This document shows, one piece after another, positions 9,429-18,085 of a stretch of 64,000 nucleotides of DNA (its first letter is position 1; each line of letters opens with the position of its first letter). This stretch comes from Vibrionaceae bacterium (GTDB lineage Bacteria; Pseudomonadota; Gammaproteobacteria; Enterobacterales; Vibrionaceae): NCBI GenBank assembly GCA_018222805.1, contig JAAEZQ010000007.1, positions 62,001-126,000 on the forward strand. The letters are read 5' to 3'. Position numbers and translations under genes: made by a program. The notes beneath the pieces were generated by a model. The model was not told where the DNA came from. It did not search any database and saw nothing but the letters and a program-made list of their open reading frames with translations.

Positions 9429-10013
9429 TTATCCCTTTTTATTTTCTGGTTTTAGACTTTGCTCAGCCGCACTAGGCTTTGGGTCAGGCTTCACCAACAC
9501 TGCGAGAAGCACTGCCGCGACAACCAACCCCGGATGTACACTCAATACCACGATAAACAAAACAGAAAGCGCAATGCCAATGCCAGTTGCGATAGCACCG
9601 AGTGATTTGTAACCTTTGATTAAAAAGTCATAAGTAAGCTTGGCCATCATCCAGGCAACTACGGGCAACACACCCTGTGCCATGCCCGCAACCCAAGGCT
9701 TATCGCGATACTCGTTTAACAGACCCAATCCGGCGATCATGACAATGATGAGTGGGATTATCGTCATGATAACTGCATTGACACACCCGATCTTGCCACC
9801 TACTTTATAGCCAATATAACCCGCCATTTTGGTCGCTATTGGGCCGGGAAGCGTGTTACCGATAGCGAGTACGTTGGCAAACTCGTCGTCGGTCATCCAC
9901 TTATAATTGTCGACCACTTCTTTATGAACCAAAGGGATCATCGTGGGGCCGCCGCCGAACCCAAACAAACCAATGCGAAAGAATGCACTGGCAAGATCTC
10001 GTTGTGTCTTCAT
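9429..10013 (-). CDS. Chromate transporter family protein, first half-size subunit
   Basis: Partner of the downstream half-size CHR protein. Its 194 residues include GFGGGPTMIPLVHKEVV near the N-terminus and FANVLAIGNTLPGPIATKMAG, both closely matched in the paralogue. This duplicated short form is a known CHR organisation. The pair sits between the purine-sensing regulators and the allantoate gene on the same strand as the latter, so it may export or import an oxyanion linked to that pathway; that is speculation. The C-terminal tail is charged and cytoplasmic in character. Confidence 0.88.
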   Translation of the reverse strand: MKTQRDLASAFFRIGLFGFGGGPTMIPLVHKEVVDNYKWMTDDEFANVLAIGNTLPGPIATKMAGYIGYKVGGKIGCVNAVIMTIIPLIIVMIAGLGLLNEYRDKPWVAGMAQGVLPVVAWMMAKLTYDFLIKGYKSLGAIATGIGIALSVLFIVVLSVHPGLVVAAVLLAVLVKPDPKPSAAEQSLKPENKKG

Positions 10014-10054
10014 TGTCCTTTCTTACCTTTCTCTTATCGTTTTTTATAATCCGT

Positions 10055-10270
10055 TTACTCTAACCAAATCATACTCTGGTCTTTTAACCACTGGTTTCTT
10101 GGGCGAGTTAACATGGCTTCAATATTACTTAACTGGTGCTCTCTGTCATCGTATACACCAACGAACAATTTGGCACCCAGCTCATCAGACAATACCCATT
10201 TAGATGAGCTGAATGACATTTCACCAAGATACGATTCGCCAAATTGACGAACAAATATGAGAAACAGCAC
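10055..10270 (-). pseudogene. Possible small gene or gene remnant downstream of the allantoate amidohydrolase
   Basis: An open frame of about 71 codons beginning with GTG follows the hydrolase on the same strand. Its translation (for example LGEMSFSSSKWVLSDELGAK, and later NIEAMLTRPRNQWLKDQSMI) looks protein-like in composition. I do not recognise a family, see no good ribosome binding site, and the frame closes only about 20 codons upstream of the GTG. It could be the C-terminal relic of a larger gene, a real small protein, or chance. Confidence 0.25.
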
Positions 10271-10306
10271 TCGTGGGCACTGTGCTTACTGCGACTCCAA
10301 TCTTGT

Positions 10307-11545
10307 TTAGTTTCCATCCATATTACGCTCCTGCTGGGCAAGAATCATTTGTGTTAAACACTGTAGAGCAACCGCAACGTCATCCTCTTGAACACTTTCC
10401 AGTGTATTATGGCTGATACCCTTCTCACAACGAACAAACAACATGCCCACTTCGGTTAGGTGGACCATCGCAAGCGCATCATGCCCAGCGCCACTTGGTA
10501 AAAATACAGGATCAGACTTTGTTACTTGCGCAACAATATCACCCCACTGGCTTTGTAGTGAAGCATTACACGGCACGGCACTGGCTTGGTACAGTAGTTT
10601 ATCCGAGAAGCTAACTTCACGACGCCCAGCAATCGCCTTAAGTGAAGTCAGTAGCTCATCACAAGCACGCTCAAGATCTGACTGTTCCAGGCTCCTAATG
10701 TCTAAGGTAAAGTCAACATCACCAGGAATAACATTCACAGAACCAGGTACGACTTCACACTTACCGACTGTCGCTACGACGTTGTTTTCTCGGCCATACT
10801 GTTCAATCGTAATGATCATTTCAGCCACGGCACACAAGGCATCCATACGCATGTTCATTGGCACCGTACCAGCATGACCAGCTAAGCCTTTGACATGAAA
10901 CTGGAAACGTTTTGCGCCAGCGATGCCAGTAACAACGCCAACAGATTGGTTCTGTGCGTCGAGCACGGGACCTTGTTCAATATGCACTTCCAGATACGCC
11001 AACACATCTTCTGGAGAACGGCTGTCTTTACCCACCTCGTCTGGAGATAGACCAAACTCAACCATCGCCTGTGACATTGTCACGTCATTGTTGTCTTTTA
11101 GAGAAAGCCAGTTTGGATCAAATACACCCGCAACAGCACTTGAACCAATCAATGTACTGTTAAAGCGCGTGCCTTCTTCATCGGCAAAAGCGACCACATC
11201 GACATGAAATGGCAGATCTACATTCTTGAGCTGCTCCAACGATGAAATACCGACTAATATCCCCAGGTTTCCATCATATTTACCTGCATCTGCAACCGTA
11301 TCGCTGTGAGAACCAATAATAAGCGTTGGCATTGTAGGGTTGGAAGAAACCTTCCTTCCCCATTGATTTCCGACATTGTCCTGCCATGTTTCCAGTCCGG
11401 CTTGCTGCATCCATTTGCCAAGTTGCTGGTGAGCCAGCTTATGCTCTGGCGATAAGTAGGTACGAGTTAATCCATCTTGCATTGAGGTAAACGTAGCCAG
11501 TTGGTCGGCACGTTCCATAATGCGCTGGGCATCCAACATACTCAT
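10307..11545 (-). CDS. allC: Allantoate amidohydrolase / M20 hydantoinase-carbamoylase family
   Basis: Metal-dependent amidohydrolase expected to hydrolyse allantoate to ureidoglycine, CO2 and ammonia. The 412 residues carry the M20 carbamoylase pattern: GSHSDTVADAGKYDGNLG (metal-binding His and Asp), FADEEGTRF (catalytic Glu pair) and HIEQGPVLD. N-carbamoyl-amino-acid hydrolases share these motifs, so specificity rests on neighbours: a ureidoglycine-type aminotransferase immediately upstream and an allantoinase at the far end of the cluster. An ATG two codons downstream (11539) has better Shine-Dalgarno spacing and may be the real start. The gene is 24 bases from the aminotransferase, probably one operon. 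Confidence 0.85.
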   Translation of the reverse strand: MSMLDAQRIMERADQLATFTSMQDGLTRTYLSPEHKLAHQQLGKWMQQAGLETWQDNVGNQWGRKVSSNPTMPTLIIGSHSDTVADAGKYDGNLGILVGISSLEQLKNVDLPFHVDVVAFADEEGTRFNSTLIGSSAVAGVFDPNWLSLKDNNDVTMSQAMVEFGLSPDEVGKDSRSPEDVLAYLEVHIEQGPVLDAQNQSVGVVTGIAGAKRFQFHVKGLAGHAGTVPMNMRMDALCAVAEMIITIEQYGRENNVVATVGKCEVVPGSVNVIPGDVDFTLDIRSLEQSDLERACDELLTSLKAIAGRREVSFSDKLLYQASAVPCNASLQSQWGDIVAQVTKSDPVFLPSGAGHDALAMVHLTEVGMLFVRCEKGISHNTLESVQEDDVAVALQCLTQMILAQQERNMDGN

Positions 11546-11569
11546 CCTTGATTCACCCTCTCAATGGCG

Positions 11570-12799
11570 TTAAACATATTTTCCCATGGCAGCAATTACC
11601 GCTTGTCCAGGAATGATTTTGGCTTTATTGCGGATGAGAATGGCTTCCAGCGCAGCAAGCGTCGTTAATACCGCTTCCTGACGAGCGTTGTAACCCATGG
11701 TACCAATGCGCCAAATTTTGCCGTCCAACGGGCCAAATGAAGTACCAATCTCAATGCCAAAGCTGTTAAGTAGCTCTTGACGCACTTTGTTGCCGTCCAC
11801 TTCTTTAGGAATATAGACACCCACAACGTTGTTCATTTTGTATTTTTGGTTGCCAAAAAACTCTAAGCCCATCGCTTTCAGACCACATACCATTGCATCA
11901 CCCGCTTGCTTGTGGCGAGCAATCACGTTATCCGCACCTTCTTCAAGGAAGAGTCGTGCACATTCACGCGCTGCGTAAAGCATACTAGTTGCTTCTGTGT
12001 GGTGATTAAGACGCTCAGGTCCCCAGTAGTCCATAATCATCGACAAGTCGAAGTAGTTAGAACGAATAATTTCCTCTTCACCTGCCGTGTGGTGCTCAGC
12101 GCGAATGCCCGCCTCTACGTGCTTACGACGATTGATAAGCTCCGAACATTGATCGCTTAACGTTATTGGAGAGCTACCAGAAGGTCCGCCAAGACACTTT
12201 TGTAGGCCTGCAGAAACCGCATCAAGATTCCATGTGTCGACTTTAAGTTCATTACCAGCGATAGAAGCCGTTGCATCACAGTAGAACAGTACACCATGAC
12301 GTTTACAGATTTCACCGAACTCTGCTAATGGTTGATTCATAGTTGTAGAAGTATCACCTTGTACCGTTGCCAGTAGTTTTGGCTGAAATTCTTTGATTGC
12401 TTTTTCAACCAACTCAGGTGGACACACTTCACCCCATTCAACATCAATCGTTTTTACTTTTGCGCCCACGCGATTGGCGATTTCACACAGCAGATGACCA
12501 AAACGACCAATAATAGGGATAAGTACTTTATCGCCCGGCTTAATAACTGAGACAAGTACCGCTTCAATACCTGAACGTGCCGTGCCATCAACCAGCATGG
12601 TTTGTTGATTTTGTGTTTCGAATACACCGCGATACAGCGACTGAACTTGCGTCATGTAGCCAGTCATGACCGGATCATACTGACCGATTAAAGCTTGCGA
12701 AATGGCTTGGTGCACACGTGGATAGGCATTAACCGGGCCAGGCCCCATCAACAAACGTTGTGGAGGGTTCAAAGTTTCAAATAGCGTTTGAGTGGTCAT
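11570..12799 (-). CDS. pucG: (S)-ureidoglycine-glyoxylate aminotransferase-like class V aminotransferase
   Basis: PLP-dependent class V aminotransferase of 409 residues. It begins with PPQRLLMGPGPVNAYPRVHQ, the signature of the PucG/serine-glyoxylate group, and has the Schiff-base lysine in AGLQKCLGG near residue 200. PucG converts ureidoglycine plus glyoxylate to oxalurate and glycine. The related serine- or alanine-glyoxylate aminotransferases look similar, so the assignment is strengthened by the neighbouring allantoate hydrolase and by the oxamate-type GGT enzyme, since oxalurate breakdown yields oxamate. The start overlaps the upstream stop (TAATG) with a strong GGAGAG site. Confidence 0.85.
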   Translation of the reverse strand: MTTQTLFETLNPPQRLLMGPGPVNAYPRVHQAISQALIGQYDPVMTGYMTQVQSLYRGVFETQNQQTMLVDGTARSGIEAVLVSVIKPGDKVLIPIIGRFGHLLCEIANRVGAKVKTIDVEWGEVCPPELVEKAIKEFQPKLLATVQGDTSTTMNQPLAEFGEICKRHGVLFYCDATASIAGNELKVDTWNLDAVSAGLQKCLGGPSGSSPITLSDQCSELINRRKHVEAGIRAEHHTAGEEEIIRSNYFDLSMIMDYWGPERLNHHTEATSMLYAARECARLFLEEGADNVIARHKQAGDAMVCGLKAMGLEFFGNQKYKMNNVVGVYIPKEVDGNKVRQELLNSFGIEIGTSFGPLDGKIWRIGTMGYNARQEAVLTTLAALEAILIRNKAKIIPGQAVIAAMGKYV

Positions 12800-14367
12800 T
12801 ATCTCTCTCCTAAAAATAGTTCGCCATCGCTGCGAGGATCACTCGTTGCGTCTGCCTCTCCTTGCTGATCTAGGGTTATTGCTCCCGCGTGTCCCATCAG
12901 CTCACTCAAGTTTTCAACCTGAGTAACTTGGTGGCCCATCTGCGTTAATGCTTGCCCGTATTCGCTGTACAAGTCTTCTTCAAGTCGTAAATTGTTTGTC
13001 GCATCACCCCATGTTCTGCCCAACAGCCATCGAGGCATAGACACGGCTTGTTGCAGAGACATGTTTTGATAAATGTGTCGGCTGAATAAACACGCCTGAG
13101 TTTGCGGTTGCCCTTCTCCACCCATGGTTCCGTAAACGATGCGTCGGCCATCTTTGAGCTCAGCGTAAGCTGGGTTCAAGGTGTGGAACGGCTTTTTACC
13201 TGACACCAAAGTGTTGTGATGTTCGCTATCCAGAGAGAAGCTTTTGCCTCTGACGTTCCACATAATTCCGGTTGATGGAAGTACCACACCCGATCCAAAC
13301 TCCCAGTAAACACTCTGGATAAAACTCACCATCGTGCCGTATTGGTCTGTTGCGCCCATCCAGATGGTGTCGCCCGGTTTTGCCTGATGAGGCCACGGCT
13401 CCGCTTGTGTTAATGAGATACGCTCTGCGCACTCTGCCACCACACTTTCATTTAAGTAGTCCTGTAGTGGCTTACTTAAATAGCGCTCATCGGTGACGAC
13501 TTTGTCGCGGATAATAAATGCTTGCTTCGTCGCTTCGACGAGTAAATGAATATGATCTAGCTCGGAGTTTGCTTGTGACGCTAAGCGATCGTATATCGCT
13601 AAAATTAATAACGATGCAAGTCCCTGAGTTGGCGCACCCAGGTTATAAAGCTGGCCTTTTGAGGTCTCCACGTTTAGCGGGGTCGTAACCGATGCCTGAT
13701 GCTGTTGAAAATCTTCAATCGTTAGCGGACTTCCCGCCTCTTGCAGCTCTTTCGCTGCCAGCGCGGCAATTTCACCTCGGTAGAAGTCATCCAACCCTAC
13801 CTCGGCTAATCTTTCCAGCATATCCGCCAAAGCTGAGTTTATGACCGTAGCACCAAGTTTTAGCGGTTCTCCGTTATCGAGAAACAATCGGCTGAATTCA
13901 GCTTGATCTTTCAAGCGCTCAAAGGTTTTTACGCTGGCATCAACAAGGCTTTGTGTGACATCAATGCCGTATCGTGCTGCGTCAATAGAAGGTTGTAGCA
14001 GAGTGCTTAACGGGAGTATTCCACCATTGATTTCCAACGCCTTTTGCCAACCAGAGACCGTACCTGCCATGGTAATAGACGCTTCTCCACCTTTTTCAGG
14101 CAGTTCGGTTCCCAACGAACGGTAGTAGTCAGGGTCGATGGATAATGCCGCAGCTCCGCAGGCTTCTATGGCAACTGGCGCTTCTCCCGGTTTACTGATT
14201 AGCCAAAAACCGTCACCGCCAATGCTGTTCATATGAGGGTATTGAACCGCAATCATCGATGCAGCCGCGACCATCGCTTCAGAAGCCGTTCCGCCTTGTT
14301 CTAAGATTTGTTTTCCCACTTCAGTTGCTTTGTGATGTGGGGCGGTAAATGCGGTTTGAAACACCAT
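12799..14367 (-). CDS. hpxW: Gamma-glutamyltransferase-family Ntn hydrolase, probable oxamate amidohydrolase
   Basis: GGT-superfamily Ntn hydrolase of about 522 residues from the chosen ATG. The probable nucleophile is the Thr of GDTIWMGATD near residue 330, where autoprocessing would generate the small subunit. PHMNSIGGDGFWLI and MGGEGQPQTQA match the family. There is no signal peptide, unlike periplasmic glutathione-degrading Ggt. In Klebsiella the homologous HpxW hydrolyses oxamate in the allantoin pathway, which fits this neighbourhood. The start is TAATG-coupled to the amidase with a GGAGAG site; the frame is open about 28 codons further upstream but those codons overlap the amidase. Symbol is by analogy. 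Confidence 0.75.
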   Translation of the reverse strand: MVFQTAFTAPHHKATEVGKQILEQGGTASEAMVAAASMIAVQYPHMNSIGGDGFWLISKPGEAPVAIEACGAAALSIDPDYYRSLGTELPEKGGEASITMAGTVSGWQKALEINGGILPLSTLLQPSIDAARYGIDVTQSLVDASVKTFERLKDQAEFSRLFLDNGEPLKLGATVINSALADMLERLAEVGLDDFYRGEIAALAAKELQEAGSPLTIEDFQQHQASVTTPLNVETSKGQLYNLGAPTQGLASLLILAIYDRLASQANSELDHIHLLVEATKQAFIIRDKVVTDERYLSKPLQDYLNESVVAECAERISLTQAEPWPHQAKPGDTIWMGATDQYGTMVSFIQSVYWEFGSGVVLPSTGIMWNVRGKSFSLDSEHHNTLVSGKKPFHTLNPAYAELKDGRRIVYGTMGGEGQPQTQACLFSRHIYQNMSLQQAVSMPRWLLGRTWGDATNNLRLEEDLYSEYGQALTQMGHQVTQVENLSELMGHAGAITLDQQGEADATSDPRSDGELFLGER

Positions 14368-15548
14368 TAAGACTCTCCTTTGATTAAAGCCGACGCCGTC
14401 GCAATCAGATCGTATTCTCTGTTCGCAGAACCAAATAACGACACACCACAAGGTCCATTGGTAATGTTATTCATTGGAACATGAAGTTGAGGGAATCCAC
14501 TTAAACCCGCGAGACTGGTTAGCCCCATTAGATCAGAGCGATATTCTGCTAAATCTGCATCTGGTGTCGTGAGTTTAGGTGATTTTCCTGGGGTGGTAGG
14601 CAATACCCACAATGTTTTCTTATCCGCCAGTTGCTCAGCCAGCCAGCTGGTAAACTTCGCTTGTTGTTCTTTCCCTTGTTGATAGGCTTGAGCTGAAATC
14701 GTGCAGGCCCATACAACTCGCTCTTGTATTGCTGGTGCCAACGTATGCTGCCACTCATTTAGCCATGCACTATGACGAGCAATAATTTCATAACCTTGAA
14801 TAGTTCTGAATAGTGCACTCAATTCGCCCAGATCATAGCCTGCGTCTTGTAACGCATTGCTATACTCAATCTGAATATTTGCATTGTCAGCCCACTGTTT
14901 CAGCACTTGTAGGCGCTCGCTTGCCAAAGTCTTCGACAAGCTTTGATCTAAAATAAGAGTTTGCGCGACAGTTTGAGGTTGTGTTTCAGAAACAAGGCAT
15001 GCATACACTTTTTCTAGCGTTGATAGGTCTCGGCTTAATACACCGGCGGTATCGAAGCTTTCAGCCAGAGTGAAACTGCTTTCTAATGACAATTGACCCA
15101 ACGTTGGGCGTAAACCGAAAAGACCACAGTAACTCGCTGGTACACGAACGGAACCGCCAGTATCGGTACCAATGGAGAAATCAACATCACCTTTTGCTAC
15201 CGCAACAGCGCTACCGCTTGAAGAACCGCCAGGTAGACAGTCAGGTGCGAGCGGATTAACCGGAGTACCATAGTGAATATTAATACCATTCAGGCTGTAA
15301 GCTAGCTCATCCGTTTGAACTCGGCCTCCGCATTCTGCACCTGCATTTAAAAGACAGATGATTAATGGCGAAGTACTTTCTGCTTTGCTGTGAGTCTCTA
15401 GCCACTTCGGGTTTCCGGCTCCAGTGACGTATCCCTCTACGTCAAAGAGATCTTTAAAGACAAAACTCAATCCATTTAGTGAGCCTTGCTGTAAGGCCGG
15501 CAGGTAGTCGGGCCCTTGGGAACAATAAATACGTCGATCAATTTCCAT
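14367..15548 (-). CDS. Amidase-signature family hydrolase
   Basis: Amidase-signature enzyme of about 393 residues. The Ser-cisSer-Lys triad is visible as Lys32 (FVFKDLFD), the Ser cluster GGSSSGSA around 107-114 and Ser133 in GTDTGGSVRVPAS. It resembles the short AMI1-like amidases. As first gene of the amidase-GGT-aminotransferase-hydrolase operon it may act on an oxalurate- or ureido-type amide, comparable to the amidase HpxY/AtzE of other allantoin clusters; this is inference. The ATG at 15548 is preferred because AAGGA lies about nine bases upstream; an in-frame TTG at 15578 and an ATG at 15557 are less likely. Confidence 0.82.
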   Translation of the reverse strand: MEIDRRIYCSQGPDYLPALQQGSLNGLSFVFKDLFDVEGYVTGAGNPKWLETHSKAESTSPLIICLLNAGAECGGRVQTDELAYSLNGINIHYGTPVNPLAPDCLPGGSSSGSAVAVAKGDVDFSIGTDTGGSVRVPASYCGLFGLRPTLGQLSLESSFTLAESFDTAGVLSRDLSTLEKVYACLVSETQPQTVAQTLILDQSLSKTLASERLQVLKQWADNANIQIEYSNALQDAGYDLGELSALFRTIQGYEIIARHSAWLNEWQHTLAPAIQERVVWACTISAQAYQQGKEQQAKFTSWLAEQLADKKTLWVLPTTPGKSPKLTTPDADLAEYRSDLMGLTSLAGLSGFPQLHVPMNNITNGPCGVSLFGSANREYDLIATASALIKGES

Positions 15549-15719
15549 TTTTCTCATTCCTTTGAAGTAAACAAGCAACTAATCATTGAGTTACTTGTTT
15601 ACTTTGTCTTTAAGTCGGGATTTAATTCAATTTAAAGCCATTCATAAAGTTATTTTTATTGTTTTTCTAAGGCTGTTTTCGATACTCAAATCAATCTTTT
15701 TTGCATTAGTTATTTATAC

Positions 15720-15891
15720 ACTACCGCTGAAACCAAGCTACCAATGTGTACCAGTAGTCGATGGGGTTGCTGCAGCTGTGAAACTCGCTGAGTCACTGTA
15801 CCAACTGAAACTATCAACGTCGAAAAGTGGTCAATATGCCGCGAATTTGGTGAAACCAATCCACGGTATTTTCAAACACTGGACACAATAA
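15720..15891 (+). pseudogene. C-terminal remnant of an allantoin/hydantoin racemase
   Basis: The last ~55 codons of an open frame on the plus strand read CVPVVDGVAAAVKLAESLYQ followed by LKLSTSKSGQYA, closely matching the conserved C-terminus of Asp/Glu/hydantoin racemases such as allantoin racemase HpxA (DGVAAAVKLAE, L.TSK.G.Y). Nothing resembling the rest of the ~240-residue enzyme, including the catalytic cysteines, is visible upstream, so only a 3' fragment survives. It lies directly before the allantoinase gene and in the same orientation, as expected for a former racemase-allantoinase operon. Confidence 0.7.
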
Positions 15892-15951
15892 AGACACTAA
15901 AAACCCTATCCCGATTTTGAGATAGAAATTATTGATATCAAGGTTTACTTT

Positions 15952-16881
15952 ATGGACGAAAATAACCCTCGCGACTATATCGGTTACGGCAGAAGTAACA
16001 TTCCTTACGCCAATTGGCCTAATAACGCTAAGATAGCAGTCCAATTTGCCCTCAATTATGAAGAAGGCGGGGAAAACTGCGTATTACACGGTGATGAATA
16101 TTCAGAAACATTCTTATCTGAAATCGCAGGTGCGGAAGCGTATAAAGACCGACACATGAGTATGGAGTCACTTTACGAATACGGTTCCCGAGTTGGTGTT
16201 TGGCGTATTTTAAATGAATTTAAGCGCCGAAAGCTTCCGCTAACAGTGTTTGGTGTAGCGACTGCATTACAGCGTAACCCAGAAGTCACCAAAGCTATCG
16301 TTGAAGAAGGTCATGAAATTGCCTGTCACGGTCTTAAATGGCTCCACTATCAGAGCACACCAATTGACGTTGAACGCGAGCACATGATTCAAGCTCTGGA
16401 TATCATCGAAGAGTTGACAGGTGCCCGCCCGATCGGTTGGTACACCGGTCGTGACTCGCCAAATACACGTCAACTTGTCGCGGAACAAGATGGCCTGCTT
16501 TACGACTCTGATTATTACGGTGATGACCTCCCTTTCTGGACACAAGTACCAGACAAAAACAATGCAGACAGTACACGACCACACCTTGTGGTTCCATATT
16601 CATTAGACACCAACGATATGCGTTTTTCCTCTCCTTACGGCTTTAGTCACAGCGACGAGTTTTTCGAATATCTGAAGGACCACTTTGACTGCCTGTACGA
16701 AGAAGGGGCGGAAGCGCCTAAAATGATGTCGGTCGGTTTACACTCTCGTGTGATTGGTAAACCAGGTCGTTTTAAAGCGTTAAAACGCTTCTTAGACTAC
16801 ATTCAATCTCATGACGCAGTTTGGATCGCGACCCGAGAAAACATAGCAAGTCACTGGATTGAGAATCACCCACCAGCGTAA
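15952..16881 (+). CDS. puuE: Allantoinase PuuE, polysaccharide-deacetylase family
   Basis: Cofactor-light allantoinase of the NodB/polysaccharide deacetylase fold that opens allantoin to allantoate. The 309-residue protein starts MDENNPRDYIGYGRSNIPYA and contains VQFALNYEEGGENCVLHGD, EIACHGLKWLHYQ and RPIGWYTGRDSPNTRQLVAE, all characteristic of PuuE, with a length close to the family norm. It faces away from the amidase-GGT-PucG-AllC operon and follows the racemase remnant. Its product allantoate would be the substrate of the predicted AllC. No class I (AllB) allantoinase is visible here. Confidence 0.93.
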   Translation: MDENNPRDYIGYGRSNIPYANWPNNAKIAVQFALNYEEGGENCVLHGDEYSETFLSEIAGAEAYKDRHMSMESLYEYGSRVGVWRILNEFKRRKLPLTVFGVATALQRNPEVTKAIVEEGHEIACHGLKWLHYQSTPIDVEREHMIQALDIIEELTGARPIGWYTGRDSPNTRQLVAEQDGLLYDSDYYGDDLPFWTQVPDKNNADSTRPHLVVPYSLDTNDMRFSSPYGFSHSDEFFEYLKDHFDCLYEEGAEAPKMMSVGLHSRVIGKPGRFKALKRFLDYIQSHDAVWIATRENIASHWIENHPPA

Positions 16882-16941
16882 GTGACTTTTGACTCAATAG
16901 GCATCTAATCTTGCGAGTATTACGTCGCTGGCAGCTAGGTT

Positions 16942-16969
16942 TATCGAGAGCTTTAAATAACTCTCGATG
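16942..16969. terminator. Hairpin between puuE and the following convergent gene
   Basis: ATCGAGAG and CTCTCGAT form an eight-base perfect stem around a ten-base loop, in the gap between the ends of two convergent genes. There is no clear U-tract, so it may only be a weak or factor-dependent terminator, or an mRNA-stabilising hairpin. Confidence 0.35.
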
Positions 16970-17016
16970 TCACTGCCTCTTCAAATACCTTTACTTATCT
17001 TTGAGCATTACTCATA

Positions 17017-17376
17017 TCACGTTTCTAACATACGAAAAGCAGACAAAAGCTCGGAGCAAATATACTTGAGCAAGAGGTCATTTTCATTATCGCAGGATAG
17101 ACTCAAGTGAAGCTTGGTTGTATTGCCCTTACCTGTTACCTCAACCAGCAACTTTCTCTCGTCACCGCTCAACGGGATATTGAACAGTCTCAATAGCGAT
17201 TCCGCTTGTCCAGAGGCATTCTCAAACTCTAGATCGTGCTGATACTCTAGAAATACCTCTTCACCTTTGACTACACAAGAATACTGCCCCGGTTGGAGAT
17301 AGGTACCAAGCTGATATTCAAGGTCAGCCATGTGTTCTGCCACGGTAGAAAGACGATTGTTTAGTTTACTTAACAT
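17017..17376 (-). CDS. Hypothetical protein, 119 residues
   Basis: Unrecognised small acidic cytoplasmic protein without signal peptide or membrane segment. It begins MLSKLNNRLSTVAEHMADLE, predicted helical, followed by alternating strands and a final helix (LLLKYICSELLSAFRMLET). Size and mixed alpha/beta pattern loosely recall secretion chaperones, but no motif proves that. It is transcribed away from a perfect FNR-type box at 17543-17556 and away from the eCIS genes that start at 18086. Whether it belongs to either the eCIS or the allantoin cluster is not clear. Confidence 0.65.
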   Translation of the reverse strand: MLSKLNNRLSTVAEHMADLEYQLGTYLQPGQYSCVVKGEEVFLEYQHDLEFENASGQAESLLRLFNIPLSGDERKLLVEVTGKGNTTKLHLSLSCDNENDLLLKYICSELLSAFRMLET

Positions 17377-17542
17377 ATTGTCACCTTTTCTTTCGCTTAT
17401 CTCCGTACATTAAAGCTTATAAATTGGCGCTTAAGGTGGATTTTGCTCAAATCTTTAATGATTTCTTCAGCTTTAGTGCAAACCCAATCAGTAGGATAGT
17501 TGAAACCACTAATAATAAAAATCACATCGAATTATTCATCTA

Positions 17543-17556
17543 TTGATTTGGATCAA
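17543..17556. promoter_or_regulatory. Perfect FNR-type box TTGATTTGGATCAA
   Basis: TTGAT-TTGG-ATCAA matches the FNR consensus TTGATNNNNATCAA exactly. It lies about 99 bases upstream of the small gene at 17655 and 167 bases upstream of the divergent gene ending at 17376. FNR is the oxygen-sensing activator in Vibrio and enteric bacteria, so anaerobic regulation of one or both genes is plausible but unproven. Confidence 0.6.
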
Positions 17557-17654
17557 TACCTCTCAAACCAAGTGATATGTGACCCAAGCGTCAGATTTTC
17601 GTCTTGCAAACCATTACACTATATGCACCCCCAACAATAAAAAACCAGATTACC

Positions 17655-17885
17655 ATGAAAAATCTTATTTATGACACGCTAGTTAGCCTTGCCAGCCAAG
17701 AACCAGAACAACACGCTAAAATCCGTCAAGACTTATATGAGCAGCTCGATCTGCCTTTCGATAAGCAGCTTATTTTGTACACGTGTGCACTTGGTCCGGC
17801 AAGCTCTGGAAAACTCGACAATAGCGAGGCTCTTAACAACACCGTAGAGAGCGTCATCAAGTTACTGGAAACCCCTGAACGGTAA
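17655..17885 (+). CDS. Small conserved-looking hypothetical protein, 76 residues
   Basis: The protein starts MKNLIYDTLVSLASQEPEQH and is short, soluble and mostly helical. No family is recognised. The frame could begin at a TTG at 17604, but the ATG at 17655 gives the more natural N-terminus; the ribosome binding site is weak for both. A perfect FNR box lies about 100 bases upstream and an intrinsic terminator starts 17 bases after the stop codon, so it appears to be a single-gene transcription unit just before the eCIS locus. Confidence 0.65.
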   Translation: MKNLIYDTLVSLASQEPEQHAKIRQDLYEQLDLPFDKQLILYTCALGPASSGKLDNSEALNNTVESVIKLLETPER

Positions 17886-17901
17886 TTTCCCTGTATTTAG
17901 C

Positions 17902-17928
17902 AAGGTCCGTAACTCCACGGACCTTTTT
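17902..17928 (+). terminator. Intrinsic terminator after the 76-residue protein gene
   Basis: GGTCCGT and ACGGACC form a seven-base GC-rich stem with a six-base loop, followed directly by TTTTT. It insulates the small upstream gene from the eCIS operon. Confidence 0.85.
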
Positions 17929-18085
17929 AATTCTTCCTTTTAAGCGTAAACCATTCAACAGCAACCGCTCAGTCACGCCGTTTATATAGCCAGATTAATC
18001 TAGCTCACACAAAAAATTTGTTTAACTTGCACAGCAATCCAATTAAACCTAGCTAAACTAAGTTTTAACTTAGAGAGAGAAAACT

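Noticed and set aside
10443..11207. Plus-strand open frames of 144 and 94 codons
   Set aside because: They are antisense to the well-supported allantoate amidohydrolase gene and have low-complexity Ser/Thr-rich translations.
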